Shown: in pieces, positions 1-9,247 of the stretch
Numbering within the stretch: position 1 is the first letter of the stretch
How the letters are laid out: the number at the start of each line of letters is the position of its first letter
Assembly (NCBI GenBank): GCA_022072055.1
Contig: JAJVIK010000018.1
Span: forward strand, 22,382-86,381
Source of the DNA: a bacterium
Lineage (GTDB): Bacteria > Hinthialibacterota > Hinthialibacteria > OLB16
Length of the DNA: 64,000 nt
Direction: 5' to 3'
Notes under the pieces: generated by a model
What the model saw: only the letters and a program-made list of their open reading frames with translations
Databases searched by the model: none
What the model was told of the DNA's origin: nothing
Position numbers and translations under genes: made by a program

Positions 1-1253
1 TCCACCGAAGGGACAATCTTGCTTCCGCCCTTGATTCCCGAGCCGGGTCGCTCCTCCACGAGGTCCTTGCGGCGCGAGCCGATCCCCTTGATGTTGGCCA
101 CCCAGAGGGATTTCTTGTTTGGGTCAAGCGCAAGGCCCGCCGGGTACCAGCCGGTCGGAAGAAAGCCGATCACCTTGCTGGGTTCGGACTCCGCCCCCGC
201 TCCGCGCGCGGCCTCTGAAAGGGCGATCACACAGATCGCGTTGTTGGCTCCGTTGGACACAAACAGACGCGCGCCATCGGCGGAGAGCTCCAGGTCGTTC
301 GGCGCGCTGCCAAAGATCAGGTCTTTCGCCGGACGAGTGGAAATCGTCTCCACCACCGACTGCTTCTCCGTGTCGACCACGGAAACCGTGTCGGAATTGG
401 CGTTGGCGACATAAAGGCGCTTGCCGTCCGTGGAGAGAGCAAGCCCGGAGGGGTGTAGGCCCACCAGGATCTGGGCGACCTCCGCTCCCTTGGCGAGATC
501 CACCACCGAGATCGCGCCCTCCGAAGCGATATGGCGGACCGGATCCACCTTCACCTCGGGCATGTTCTCGCCCCCGGGTCCGGTGGAATCGCCCGGCTTG
601 GGAATCCCGCCGCCGAAGTTGCTGACATAGGCCAGGCCCTCATGCACCACCACATCGAAGGGGGCGTTCCCGACCGAGATGCGGCGCAGAATCTTCTTTT
701 GGGCGAGGTCAATCTCGGCCAAGTCATTGGTGGTGATTAAGGTGACCCACGCTCTGTCTCCCTTGTCGTTGAGCCGGAGTCCGGCGGGAACGAGCGCCTT
801 GTCTCCATCCTTGAGGAGCATGCTGGTCTTGGAAGTGCGCTCGCCCGCGCGCGCCAGGGTGAAGATGTCCAGCGCCCCAGCGATGTTGGAGGCGACCACC
901 TGCTTGCCATCCGGGGTGAAGGCGATCCCTTTGTAGCTTCCTCCGTTGTCGCCGCCGATCTTGGTGAAGGTGGTGACCCCAAGAATGGTCCCATTGGCCG
1001 CATCCAGAATCACGAAACCGCCATGGCCGAGAACGCAGGCGCGGGTCCCATCCGGAGAAACCGCGATGTCGTTGGCGCGGGTGGGGATATAGGTCTGACG
1101 CCCCGCCGGAGACAGCACTTGGTTCGTGGGGACCACGATCCGTCCGTCCTTTTGAAGCCCGACTTCCAGGCTACCGTGATCGTCTTGCGCGAAGGACCGC
1201 AGGCCGAGGGTGAGAACGAGCAAGAGTGAATGGAAAACGCCGTGGACTTTCAT
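1..1253 (-). CDS. YVTN beta-propeller protein, 3' end cut by window edge
   Basis: Read from an ATG at 1251-1253, the frame stays open to the window edge. The N-terminus looks like a signal peptide (short basic start, then HSLLLVLTLGL and a small-residue cleavage region), so export is likely. The body repeats blades of the kind NDIAVSPDGTRACVLGHGG, IAFTPDGKQVVASNIAG, LALSTDGKRLYVANANSDT and LALDPNKKSLWVANIKG, the typical YVTN beta-propeller pattern. The last visible stretch (GIGSRRKDLVEERPGSGIKG) resembles the linker that in many YVTN proteins precedes a phosphoesterase (PF04185) domain, so the missing part may carry a phosphatase-like domain; that is inference. The substrate is unknown, and the C-terminus cannot be checked for the tail motif noted elsewhere in this window. 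Confidence 0.8.
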   Translation of the reverse strand, partial: MKVHGVFHSLLLVLTLGLRSFAQDDHGSLEVGLQKDGRIVVPTNQVLSPAGRQTYIPTRANDIAVSPDGTRACVLGHGGFVILDAANGTILGVTTFTKIGGDNGGSYKGIAFTPDGKQVVASNIAGALDIFTLARAGERTSKTSMLLKDGDKALVPAGLRLNDKGDRAWVTLITTNDLAEIDLAQKKILRRISVGNAPFDVVVHEGLAYVSNFGGGIPKPGDSTGPGGENMPEVKVDPVRHIASEGAISVVDLAKGAEVAQILVGLHPSGLALSTDGKRLYVANANSDTVSVVDTEKQSVVETISTRPAKDLIFGSAPNDLELSADGARLFVSNGANNAICVIALSEAARGAGAESEPSKVIGFLPTGWYPAGLALDPNKKSLWVANIKGIGSRRKDLVEERPGSGIKGGSKIVPSV

Positions 1254-1330
1254 GTCGCCTCCTCATGAAGGATTTCACCCACCCGGCCATTTTTGAGCCG
1301 GGAGAAAAGACAATGCCAACGCGGAAAACA

Positions 1331-2674
1331 CTAAGGCGCGATCCGCTCCAGCAACATCCCAGTGAGGTCCTCGATCACTCCGGGGCGCGGCCTGGGGGCC
1401 GGGCGAGTCACTTGCTGCCCGCTTGGACGTCTCCGCTGGGCGAGCTCCATGCGATACTGGTTCAGCTGATTGGCGTAATTGGGGTTCTCCGGGTCGTGCT
1501 GGAGCGACAGACTCACCTCGCGGATCGCCCCCTCCAGGTCCCCGGAGCGATGATAGGCGTCGGCGAATCGCGCGTGAATCCGCGCGCGCTGCACCGGAAG
1601 CAGCCCCGGCAACTCCAGGGTCTTGCGGAGCTGTTGATACCCGCGCGCAAAGGACAGGCGATCCATCAGCATCTCGGCGTATTCCAGGGAAACCTGAGCG
1701 TCGCTCGGGGCCTCCCGAAGATACTGCTGATAGACGACATCCGCTTGCTGGTATTGTCGCCGAGAGGCCAGGTTGCGAGCCTCGAGGACCTTCGCGAAGG
1801 CCTTGGCGCGGAGTTCCTCGGTGGAGCGCATCCGGACCGACATCGAGGCGGAGTCCAGAAAGGCGCTGGCGGACTCGCGGAAGCGCTCCAGGGCGGCGCG
1901 GTGACGTTCGTTGCGCATCGCCTCCATAGCCAGCCCATAGACCCGCTGCCCTTCCTGATACTGGACGGGGGCATAGCGGGCGGCCTGCTGGGAATCGGCA
2001 TAGTCTTGCGCGGCGTTGGCGCGCTCCATGGCCTTGGAGGCGAGCGGGGCCAGATCGGGCGTGGGGGTCGGCGCGGTCTCGATGGGTTGTATCACCGGCT
2101 CGGATGCGGGGGGAGGAACACTCACCGCCTCCGTTTCCGGGGCCGTGGGAGGAGCGCTTACAGTCTCCGATTCGGGGATGGCCACCGGGGCCTCCGGAGC
2201 GGGAGGGACCACCCCTGGGGGCGCTGTTTCTTGGACCACGCCTGGGGCCTCCGCTTCGGGCGGCGAAACCGGCTGGGGTGGTCCCGCCCCGGCAGGAGGT
2301 TTGGGCGGAGCCACCACCCCTTCGAGCGGATTGGGCGGGAGCAGAGCCATCGCCTGGCTCTCGGGGACAAGCGGCGCTTGGGTGTCGGTCGCCACCGGGG
2401 TCTCCGTTTCGGTTTCGGTGGGAGTGGGCGAAGGCTCCGGGGTGTCGGTGGCGGTCGGCTCGAACGGGGTCGGCTCCTCGGTCCAAGTTGGGGTGGGTGT
2501 TGGGCGCGGTGAAGAGGAAGTCGCGCGCGAACCGGGGCGTTCCGGAGCAAACCGCTCCCCAAACACAAGAACCCCTGCGGTGATCAGGAGCCCCAGGAGC
2601 AGCCCCACCAGGGCCTGAACGAGGATTCCGCCGCGAGTCCGATCACGTTTCGTGATCATGCGAGAAAAGGTCAT
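1331..2674 (-). CDS. Membrane-anchored TPR protein with Thr/Pro/Glu-rich linker
   Basis: About 447 aa from ATG 2672-2674; a second ATG at 2657-2659 is also plausible. One hydrophobic segment near residues 15-35 (LVQALVGLLLGLLITAGVLV) anchors the protein. A long low-complexity linker follows (PTPTPTWTEEPTPFEP, then TETETETPVATDTQ and Pro/Val/Glu-rich stretches). The C-terminal half is helical and contains tetratricopeptide-like repeats, e.g. ARNLASRRQYQQADVVYQQY and HRSGDLEGAIREVSLSLQHD. The likely layout is a short cytoplasmic tail, one membrane pass, a stretched linker and a protein-binding TPR domain in the envelope. No enzyme motif is visible. The frame extends upstream to 2884 but that part has no protein-like character. 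It lies divergent from ktrB. Confidence 0.75.
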   Translation of the reverse strand: MTFSRMITKRDRTRGGILVQALVGLLLGLLITAGVLVFGERFAPERPGSRATSSSPRPTPTPTWTEEPTPFEPTATDTPEPSPTPTETETETPVATDTQAPLVPESQAMALLPPNPLEGVVAPPKPPAGAGPPQPVSPPEAEAPGVVQETAPPGVVPPAPEAPVAIPESETVSAPPTAPETEAVSVPPPASEPVIQPIETAPTPTPDLAPLASKAMERANAAQDYADSQQAARYAPVQYQEGQRVYGLAMEAMRNERHRAALERFRESASAFLDSASMSVRMRSTEELRAKAFAKVLEARNLASRRQYQQADVVYQQYLREAPSDAQVSLEYAEMLMDRLSFARGYQQLRKTLELPGLLPVQRARIHARFADAYHRSGDLEGAIREVSLSLQHDPENPNYANQLNQYRMELAQRRRPSGQQVTRPAPRPRPGVIEDLTGMLLERIAP

Positions 2675-2804
2675 GAGGCTCCGGGGTGGAGAACAGCGCC
2701 ACGCCCTTGGAGTATACGGGGCGTTGGCCACTCGGTCCACCTGAGATCGAAAAGCTCGCTTGGGCGAATGGGCGGTTAGGGTTGTGACCACCGCGCGGAG
2801 AGCC

Positions 2805-2833
2805 TTGACAGGGACAGGTCTCAAGAGTAGCCG
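2805..2833 (+). promoter_or_regulatory. Possible promoter for ktrB
   Basis: TTGACA at 2805-2810 is followed after 17 nt by TAGCCG at 2828-2833. The -35 box is perfect but the -10 is weak. The roughly 85-nt leader ends in a good Shine-Dalgarno (AAGGAG, about 2909-2914). I looked for a c-di-AMP (ydaO) riboswitch, common before potassium transporters, and could not recognise one. Confidence 0.35.
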
Positions 2834-2923
2834 TAGATCCCACGCCTTGAGGCCATCAAGTTTACCCACCCCCCCAACAACCAACGGAGAACCCTCTCAA
2901 TGTGCGCTAAGGAGCACGCTTGA

Positions 2924-4264
2924 ATGAGTAAACTCACCGAAACCCTTTCTGGATTACGTCAGTTTCTTGCCGGCTTGCACCCGGCCAAGATCGCATTCTT
3001 CGGCTATTCGACCTATATGATCTTGGGGTGGCTGCTTCTATGTCTCCCTTTCAGCCAAAAGGGGGCCGGCGTGGGGGCGCTGGACAACCTCTTCATCGCC
3101 GTCTCCGCCCTCTCGACCACCGGGCTCGCCACGGTGAGCGTGTCTGATTCCTACAGTTTCTTCGGGCAACTGGTGGTGCTGATCCTGATCCAATTAGGCG
3201 GAGTCGGTTACATGACTCTCGGCTCGTTTGTCATTCTTTCCAGGAAGAGTGACCTTTCGGAACTCCGCTCCAAAGTCGGCCAAACTGTCTTCAGTCTGCC
3301 CACTTCGTTTCGGATCGACAAGTTTATCCGCAGCGTGGTGGTTTTCACTTTCTTGATCGAACTGGTGGGAATCATCCCCCTGTATTTCATCTTTCGAGAG
3401 GCGGGGGATCCGAGTCCGGCATGGAGCGCCGCTTTCCATAGCATTTCCGCCTTTTGCACGGCGGGCTTCAGTCTGTACAACAACAGCTTCGAGTCCTACG
3501 CGGGCCACTTCTGGCTCAACTCGGTGGTCGGAGCGCTGAGCTTCCTTGGCGCGATTGGATTCATCGTGTTTGTGGACATCTGGCGCAAAGTGCGGGGAAA
3601 GGTGAGGACAGTAACCCTCACTAGCCGGATCATCCTGTGGGCCAGCTTCTGGCTAATCCTGGGTGGAACCATACTTCTGTTCATCGCGGAGCCGTCAATT
3701 CGTGAGAGGCCCACCGACGAACGCCTCTTGACCGCTTTCTTCCAGGCCATGACCGCCATGACCACGGTCGGGTTTAACACCATCCCCATCGCGGAGCTGT
3801 CCAGGGCATCGGTGCTGCTGGTCATTGTTCTGATGGTCATCGGCGCGTCTCCCTCCGGCACGGGCGGGGGTGTGAAGTGCACGGCGCTCTCCGCCATCTT
3901 GGGGGTGATGCGCAGCGCCATCCGCGGCGAAAAGGATGTTCGTTTCTGGGGGCGACAGGTCCCACTGGAACGGGTTTGGATGGGTGTTGCCAGCGTCGGG
4001 TTTTACCTGGTCTTTCTGGTTATTGGGACCTATTTGCTCGAAATGACCGAGAGCACGCCTTTTGACAAGAACCTGTTTGAAGCCGCCTCCGCCCTGGGGA
4101 CGGTGGGGCTCAGCATGGGCATCACTCCGGAGCTTACAAACATCGGAAAGGTCATTATCACGGGCCTGATGTTTCTGGGGAGACTCGGTCCGCTGACCTT
4201 TGGAATTGCCCTTTTCTGTGCTCCCGGCGCCGAGGATATCCAAGACAACGACTTGGCGGTGTAA
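2924..4264 (+). CDS. ktrB: KtrB/TrkH-type potassium (Na+-coupled) uptake channel subunit
   Basis: 446 aa, normal for KtrB. The four pore repeats each show the filter glycine in its usual setting: SALSTTGLATV, FCTAGFSLYNN, MTTVGFNTIPI and ALGTVGLSMGI. Many hydrophobic helices surround them. The ATG follows AAGGAG with 9-nt spacing. KtrB forms the K+-conducting dimer in the inner membrane and is normally gated by a cytoplasmic RCK protein (KtrA/TrkA). No ktrA lies next to it here; the following gene is a secreted sialidase. The regulatory subunit must therefore be encoded elsewhere if this is a standard Ktr system. The family is clear; Ktr versus Trk rests on length and the lack of a long TrkH-like N-terminal extension. 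Confidence 0.93.
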   Translation: MSKLTETLSGLRQFLAGLHPAKIAFFGYSTYMILGWLLLCLPFSQKGAGVGALDNLFIAVSALSTTGLATVSVSDSYSFFGQLVVLILIQLGGVGYMTLGSFVILSRKSDLSELRSKVGQTVFSLPTSFRIDKFIRSVVVFTFLIELVGIIPLYFIFREAGDPSPAWSAAFHSISAFCTAGFSLYNNSFESYAGHFWLNSVVGALSFLGAIGFIVFVDIWRKVRGKVRTVTLTSRIILWASFWLILGGTILLFIAEPSIRERPTDERLLTAFFQAMTAMTTVGFNTIPIAELSRASVLLVIVLMVIGASPSGTGGGVKCTALSAILGVMRSAIRGEKDVRFWGRQVPLERVWMGVASVGFYLVFLVIGTYLLEMTESTPFDKNLFEAASALGTVGLSMGITPELTNIGKVIITGLMFLGRLGPLTFGIALFCAPGAEDIQDNDLAV

Positions 4265-4294
4265 TCTACTTCCATCCTTGCCGGAGGAGTGTTC

Positions 4295-6007
4295 ATGCGT
4301 CGATTTCACCCGCGCCGGGTTCTCATCCCGGTTCTGAGTCTGCTCTTCGGAGCCTCCAACCTCGCGGATTGCGCCAACCCGCCCAAGGATGTCGCCGAAT
4401 TCCCCGACAAACCGGTCATCCGCCAGCGCCCGGATGGCGAGCTCTTGGCCTTCTTCATGCGCACCCTGGATGGAACTCAGACAGTCACCGTGAGCACCTC
4501 GCCGGAAACGGCGGACAACTGGAGCGCGGAACGACCGCTGCTCGAGCTCCCCAAGGGGATCGGCGGATGGGGTGGGCCGGATTGCCTGATCGACAAGCGC
4601 GGGAACATTCACCTGATCTTTCTCAATGACGCCAACACCGGGGTGATCCCCACGGGTGAGGAGAACCGACCCCGCGCGGGGAGCCTGCACTCCAGGCGCC
4701 TCGACATCTGGCACGCCAAGTCCACCGATGGAGGGGCCACCTGGAAGGGACCCAACAAGATCTGGGAAGGCTACACCGGCGCGCTCAACTCGATTATCGA
4801 AACCAGCCGAGGCTGGATCGTGCTGCCGTTTTCGTGTCTCACCCCGCGCACCTGGGGAAACCGGGGCGACGGCCTGGATGCGTTCACCTTCCGAGGTCAG
4901 TTCGATTCGACCGTGGTCTATTCCGAGGATGGCGGGGAAACCTGGAAGCAGTCGCCCACCCCGCTCAAGGTCGCCACTCCCGATATTGTCTCCGCCTATG
5001 GCGCGGTGGAGCCGGTGGTCCTCGAACCCAAGGATGGGCGCATCTGGATGCTCATCCGCACCCAGCTCGGGCGCTTTTACGAATCGTTCTCAAAGGATGG
5101 CGCGGAATGGTCCCCGCCCCGTCCCACCGCGATCCTTTCCTCGGACTCGCCCGGAGGGATCACCCGCCTTCCCGATGGGCGAATTGTCCTTTTCTGGAAC
5201 AATTCTCTTCGGTTTCCCTACGCCTACGGGGGCCGTCAGGTTCTCCATGCGGCGATCTCCGAGGATGAGGGCCGGACCTGGCGCGGCTGCCGAGAAGTCG
5301 CTCGCGATCCGCTTCGTCACGAGCCCCCGCCGCCCTCGGGCGATCATGGGACCGCCTACCCCTTCCCTACCGCGCTGCGCAACGGAAAGGTCATCTATAC
5401 CACAGGCCAAGGAACCAGCGCGCGGATCCTCTGCCGACTCCTCGATCCGGACTGGTTGCTCGAAACCGAGCAGCGCGCGGACTTTTCAGTCGGTCTCGAC
5501 GATTGGTCCGTGTTTGGAACCCAGGGGGTCGAGCTGATCGACACGCAAGATGGGAACAAGGCCCTGCGGATCCGCAAGGTCGAGCCGGGCTGGCCCGCCG
5601 CGGCGGTCTGGAATTTCCCCTCGGGACCCAAGGGAACCCTCACAGTCCGCCTGCATTTGGAGCCGGGAAACAAGGGCTATGTTGTGGGTCTCACCGATCA
5701 TTACTCGGTTCCCTTCGATGAGGAGGACCTTTTCCACAACCTTTTTAACCTGGACCTGACTTCCGGCATTTCCGACGGCAAACCACTCTTGGCGGAGGGC
5801 AAGGCTTATGAGCTGCGTCTTTCCTGGGACCTTAATCGCCGGGAGTGCCGCGCGGAGCTGGATGGCGTGTTGATCTCAACACTGCTTTTGCGGCGTGAAA
5901 GCGGCGGGGTGTCGTATGTCCGCTTTCGCTCCGTGCTGAATCTGGACGAACGTGAGGAGGGCGGACTGGTGATCGAGTCCGTGGAGGCGAAACTTGAGTT
6001 CCCCTGA
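4295..6007 (+). CDS. Secreted sialidase-like BNR-repeat protein
   Basis: 570 aa from ATG 4295, preceded by GGAGGAG with 5-nt spacing; an in-frame GTG six bases upstream overlaps that Shine-Dalgarno and is unlikely. It has an N-terminal signal peptide (RRFHPRRVLIPVLSLLFG). The body is a sialidase-fold six-bladed propeller: three Asp boxes are visible (STDGGATW, SEDGGETW, SEDEGRTW) with an early Arg motif (IRQRPDGELLAFF). Such enzymes release terminal sialic acids or related sugars, though many BNR proteins act on other substrates. The last 170 residues form a separate beta-rich domain (from about ADFSVGLDDWSVFG), probably a lectin or carbohydrate-binding module. The stop codon overlaps the next gene by 14 nt, so the two are probably cotranscribed. 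Confidence 0.8.
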   Translation: MRRFHPRRVLIPVLSLLFGASNLADCANPPKDVAEFPDKPVIRQRPDGELLAFFMRTLDGTQTVTVSTSPETADNWSAERPLLELPKGIGGWGGPDCLIDKRGNIHLIFLNDANTGVIPTGEENRPRAGSLHSRRLDIWHAKSTDGGATWKGPNKIWEGYTGALNSIIETSRGWIVLPFSCLTPRTWGNRGDGLDAFTFRGQFDSTVVYSEDGGETWKQSPTPLKVATPDIVSAYGAVEPVVLEPKDGRIWMLIRTQLGRFYESFSKDGAEWSPPRPTAILSSDSPGGITRLPDGRIVLFWNNSLRFPYAYGGRQVLHAAISEDEGRTWRGCREVARDPLRHEPPPPSGDHGTAYPFPTALRNGKVIYTTGQGTSARILCRLLDPDWLLETEQRADFSVGLDDWSVFGTQGVELIDTQDGNKALRIRKVEPGWPAAAVWNFPSGPKGTLTVRLHLEPGNKGYVVGLTDHYSVPFDEEDLFHNLFNLDLTSGISDGKPLLAEGKAYELRLSWDLNRRECRAELDGVLISTLLLRRESGGVSYVRFRSVLNLDEREEGGLVIESVEAKLEFP

Positions 6008-7544
6008 TCTGCGGCCCGAATCTCCTCCCCGCCTGAGCCTGAGCCGATTGGACTGGATAGTCCTTCTGGTTCTCTCGGGGATCGCCTTTGTGCTCCTGGT
6101 TTCCGTCCACCCCCGCTATGGCTTCCATGGGGATGAGCTCTACTTCATCGCCTGCGGAAAGGCTCCCGCTTTCGGATATGTCGATCACCCGGCGTTCGTG
6201 CCGCTGCTGTCGCGCGTGTTCGGGGAACTCAGCGACTATTCCTTGCGCGGGGTTCGTCTCCCCGCCGCGCTCTCGATCGCCTTGTCCGTTTTCCTCACCG
6301 GGCTTCTGGCGAGACGGTTGGGCGGGGGGACCTTCGCGGTCTTTGTCGCGGCCTTTTCCATCTTGGCCACCCCGGCCTATCTTCGCGCCGGGTCGATGCT
6401 TTGCATCCCGTGTTTCGAGATCCCCTTCTGGCTCCTGTTCGCGCATGCCCTGGTGGGAATCCTTGGCCAAAGGCGCAACTCCGACTGGATCGTGCTGGGA
6501 CTCCTGGTTGGGCTGTCGTTCCACAACAAACACACCACCGTGTTCTTTGTGATCGGGCTTCTCGCGGGATTGCTGCTCACCTCGGAGCGACGCCTGCTCG
6601 CGACACGCTGGCCCTGGCTCGCCGCGCTGATTGCCTTCGCGATCTTCCTCCCCAATCTGATCTGGCAGGCGAGTCACGACTGGGCCACCTGGGAGTTTGT
6701 TCGGAACCTGAATCGCAATGTGATGAGTCGGGTCCCCGCCGAGGAATTCCTGATCGGACAAATTCTGTTCTTCAACCCGGCGGGGGCGGTGGTGTGGCTC
6801 GCGGGCTTGGGATACTTCCTTTTCGCGCGGGAGTCGAAGCCCTTCCGGGTGCTCGGTTGGATTTACCCGACCGTGCTTGTGCTCTTGGTTGTGGCCAAGA
6901 GCAAGATCTATTACTCCGCGCCGGCTTACCCGCTGCTCCTCGCGGGCGGGGCGGTGGCGCTGGAGCGTTTCGGCTCCACTCCGGTTCGGCGCTGGGTCAG
7001 CCGCGCGGTTCCCACGCTCCAAGCCGCGCTCGCGCTCCTGTTCCTGCCGGTTGTGCTCCCCTTCTCCTCCATTCCTCAAACCGAGGCCTACACCCAAAGC
7101 GTCTTGGGTTCGGCGGTTCCGGATCCCGAGCCGATCACCGAGGATTTCCGCGCTCAGACCGGATGGCCCGAGTTGGTCCAAGCGGTCGCCAGTGTGTTTC
7201 ACCAGCTTTCGGAGGAGGAACAGCGGAATTGCGCGATCCTTGGGCGCAGTTACTCGTATTCGGCGGCGGTGGACTTTTACGGTCCGGGGCTGGGGCTGCC
7301 GGCTTCGATCTCGGGGCACAACAACTATTTCCTCTGGGGTCCGCGCGGGGAGCTGCCGGGCACGGTGATTGGAGTGGGGTTTCCGGTGGAGCGCCTGGCG
7401 GCGGCCTGCGAGGAAGTCACCTTGGCCGCCACCTTTGAAAACCCGTTGGGGCGGAAATACGAGCGGGAAGTGCCGATCACCATCTGCCGGAAACCGAAGG
7501 GAACGCTCGACGAGGCCTGGACGACGCTGAAGAGTTATGATTAG
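5994..7544 (+). CDS. ArnT/PMT-family membrane glycosyltransferase
   Basis: 516 aa starting at TTG 5994, six bases after GGAGG (5983-5987), inside the 3' end of the sialidase gene. It is a multi-pass GT-C type protein of the PMT_2/ArnT group: a first membrane segment, then an early acidic loop motif GFHGDELYFIACGKAP with YVDHPAF, typical of dolichyl-/undecaprenyl-phosphate-sugar-using glycosyltransferases, followed by about ten hydrophobic helices and a soluble C-terminal domain. These enzymes move a sugar from a polyprenyl-phosphate donor to lipid A, glycans or proteins on the periplasmic side. Acceptor and sugar cannot be read from the sequence. Confidence 0.83.
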   Translation: MSSPDLRPESPPRLSLSRLDWIVLLVLSGIAFVLLVSVHPRYGFHGDELYFIACGKAPAFGYVDHPAFVPLLSRVFGELSDYSLRGVRLPAALSIALSVFLTGLLARRLGGGTFAVFVAAFSILATPAYLRAGSMLCIPCFEIPFWLLFAHALVGILGQRRNSDWIVLGLLVGLSFHNKHTTVFFVIGLLAGLLLTSERRLLATRWPWLAALIAFAIFLPNLIWQASHDWATWEFVRNLNRNVMSRVPAEEFLIGQILFFNPAGAVVWLAGLGYFLFARESKPFRVLGWIYPTVLVLLVVAKSKIYYSAPAYPLLLAGGAVALERFGSTPVRRWVSRAVPTLQAALALLFLPVVLPFSSIPQTEAYTQSVLGSAVPDPEPITEDFRAQTGWPELVQAVASVFHQLSEEEQRNCAILGRSYSYSAAVDFYGPGLGLPASISGHNNYFLWGPRGELPGTVIGVGFPVERLAAACEEVTLAATFENPLGRKYEREVPITICRKPKGTLDEAWTTLKSYD

Positions 7545-7626
7545 GAGAGTCGAGAGGAGGGACGTGGTCCCTCGCGTCCGATGGTCCCGAAGGACCGGCC
7601 ATGACAGAGCGTGGCCCTCCAGAGAT

Positions 7627-8976
7627 TCAGCTCACCGCCGGAACCAGGAACCCGCGATAGATCACCCAGCAGGCATACAGCAGCGAGCAGAGCACCCCGA
7701 TCACCAGCGCGAGGATCGCGCGCGAGGGTCCGGTGGGATGGGTGGAGGGGATCGCGCGCTCCACGAACACCATCGGCGGGACCGCATAGCCCGACTTGAG
7801 GCGAGTGCTGCTGAACATGGCTGTGGTGAGGCGTTCGGCCATGAGACGGTTGCGCTGGTCGATCTCGAACTGAACTTGACGGTATTCCGCTGCGAAGTCC
7901 GCGACTTCCCCTCGTAAGGCGCGCGCCTCCTCGGTCATGGAACGGATCCGACCGGCCATTTCGCGGGCCTGGGCCGCGAGCGCGCCCACCTCCTCGGCGG
8001 GCTTTCCGGATTGCCTTGAACTCTCGGTCATCAGCCGGTTCAGCTCTCCGAGGAGTCCCGATTGGAGTCCGATGTCGGCGTGCAGCTCCACATACCCATA
8101 CATGTCCAGGCGCGCGCGCCCGCCATAAAGCGAGTTCTCAATCGCCCGCGCGCCGAGCAGTTTCTGGTATTCGGGGCGCGCCTCCAGTTCCGCCATGCGC
8201 TTGTGGAGCGCGGCGACCTCCTCCTCGATCTTGGAGGACTCCTTGAGGATCGACTCCTCGGTGCTGTAGCCCATCTCGGTGGAGAGCGCGTTGGCGCGCT
8301 CCACGAACAGGGTGGCCCACAGGTTGGCGAACACCGATGCCGCCCCGGGGGAATCCCAGCGCACGCGCAGGTTGAGGAACGGCTGGTTCACCAGGGTGAT
8401 GTTGGTCTGCTGCGCGATGTTGGTCTTGACCGTGAACGACTCCTGCATGATATACATCGGGACCTGATCGACCACATCCTTGTCAAACTCGAAGAGGCCG
8501 AGGAAGAACTCCGGTTCGACAAAACATTCCCGCTGCCAATCTTCGGCCAGGCCCTCCGCCGCCTTGCGGAGCTTGTCGGGGAGCTCGGCGTTCTTCTTAA
8601 GCGCGCGCAAGATCCGGTCGCGCTCCTTGACCGTCATCGTCTCCGGCAGCTCATATTCCTTGGCGATCGGCTCGGCGAGACGGCGCATCCGGGCCATCAG
8701 GGAGTGCGTGTCGTAAAGCAGCGCGTCGGACTGGGCCATGTCCACATAGGCCGGGGCCACCTGAGGGTTGGGATCGATCCGGAACTCGAAATCGATGGTG
8801 GGAATCTTGACCGCCACAACAGCGCCGGCCTCATAGCGCTGGATCTTGACCAGAAGCAGCACGGCATAGCTCGCCAGGGTTCCCGCCACCAGGATCGCCA
8901 AGAGGTGGAACCGTTTGGCGAAAAGGGCTCGGAACAGGGGACGGAGGTCGCCGCCGGTGAGGATCGGTTCGGTCAT
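7627..8976 (-). CDS. Wzz-like chain-length/polysaccharide co-polymerase protein
   Basis: About 449 aa from ATG 8974-8976; the frame runs further upstream but has no protein character and crosses a terminator. Two hydrophobic segments lie near the ends (HLLAILVAGTLASYAVLLLV and ILALVIGVLCSLLYACWVI) with a long helical, coiled-coil-rich periplasmic region between them (SKIEEEVAALHKRMAELEARPEYQKL). This is the Wzz/PCP arrangement that sets the length of O-antigen or exopolysaccharide chains. There is no C-terminal tyrosine-kinase domain and no Wza/Wzc neighbour. The specific polysaccharide is unknown. A rho-independent terminator just upstream (9012-9047) separates it from the small unit before it. 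Confidence 0.72.
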   Translation of the reverse strand: MTEPILTGGDLRPLFRALFAKRFHLLAILVAGTLASYAVLLLVKIQRYEAGAVVAVKIPTIDFEFRIDPNPQVAPAYVDMAQSDALLYDTHSLMARMRRLAEPIAKEYELPETMTVKERDRILRALKKNAELPDKLRKAAEGLAEDWQRECFVEPEFFLGLFEFDKDVVDQVPMYIMQESFTVKTNIAQQTNITLVNQPFLNLRVRWDSPGAASVFANLWATLFVERANALSTEMGYSTEESILKESSKIEEEVAALHKRMAELEARPEYQKLLGARAIENSLYGGRARLDMYGYVELHADIGLQSGLLGELNRLMTESSRQSGKPAEEVGALAAQAREMAGRIRSMTEEARALRGEVADFAAEYRQVQFEIDQRNRLMAERLTTAMFSSTRLKSGYAVPPMVFVERAIPSTHPTGPSRAILALVIGVLCSLLYACWVIYRGFLVPAVS

Positions 8977-9011
8977 GTCGAGGAAGGGTAGCGGGAGGCC
9001 CCTGAAAAGAA

Positions 9012-9047
9012 CAAGGGGTTCGATCCCTTGCGAGACCGAACCCCTTG
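9012..9047 (-). terminator. Rho-independent terminator of a small transcription unit
   Basis: A perfect 11-bp stem (9012-9022 with 9037-9047, CAAGGGGTTCG/CGAACCCCTTG) closes a 14-nt loop and, on the minus strand, is followed directly by TTCTTTTC. It ends a transcript coming from about 9272 before the Wzz-like gene begins at 8976. Confidence 0.75.
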
Positions 9048-9163
9048 CCGGTGATGCTGTTGGGTTTGGAGAGCGAGCGTCAGGCGGATCCGGACGGCCG
9101 GGGATCATCGACATCACCCCGGCGGCCTGCCCTCCAAGCAGGTTCAGCGAAAGGAGGGCGGGA

Positions 9164-9247
9164 TCAGCCCGACGTCACCTCCCAGCCACCTGCGCTCGCC
9201 GAAAACTTTCGACTGTCGCTACAACCACTACTGTTTCCGTCATGCAT
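9164..9247 (-). CDS. Candidate 27-aa peptide or leader inside a small structured transcript
   Basis: ATG at 9245-9247 opens a 27-codon frame (begins MHDGNSSGCSDSRKF, ends GGWEVTSG) with stop at 9164-9166. It is preceded by AAAGGAGGTGGTC, which can pair over 13 nt (one G-U) with the usual 16S rRNA 3' end. Downstream of the stop, CCTCCTTTC (minus strand, 9157 to 9149) is complementary to that Shine-Dalgarno and can instead pair locally with GGAGGGC, so two exclusive folds are possible. A second hairpin (CCGGGG/CCCCGG) and the terminator follow. I recognise no peptide family. It could be a small protein, or the whole unit could act as an RNA. Confidence 0.4.
   Translation of the reverse strand: MHDGNSSGCSDSRKFSASAGGWEVTSG

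Noticed and set aside
1226-2512. Long plus-strand open frame opposite the TPR protein
   Set aside because: Gly/Arg/Leu/His-rich shadow translation; the minus strand has the membrane helix, linker and TPR repeats.
2675-2884. N-terminal extension of the TPR protein
   Set aside because: Sequence upstream of the ATG at 2674 has no hydrophobic or conserved pattern and runs into the ktrB leader.
2700-2923. c-di-AMP (ydaO) riboswitch before ktrB
   Set aside because: I could not find the conserved core segments; only a promoter and a Shine-Dalgarno are visible.
4289-4294. GTG start for the sialidase
   Set aside because: It overlaps the Shine-Dalgarno; the ATG at 4295 has ideal spacing. The LADC segment near the signal peptide is not a good lipobox because of Asp before Cys.
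5832-7319. Long open frame on the minus strand opposite the ArnT-like gene
   Set aside because: Composition is dominated by Arg, Gly, Glu and Gln without any domain pattern; the opposite strand has a clear membrane enzyme. High GC keeps reverse frames open.
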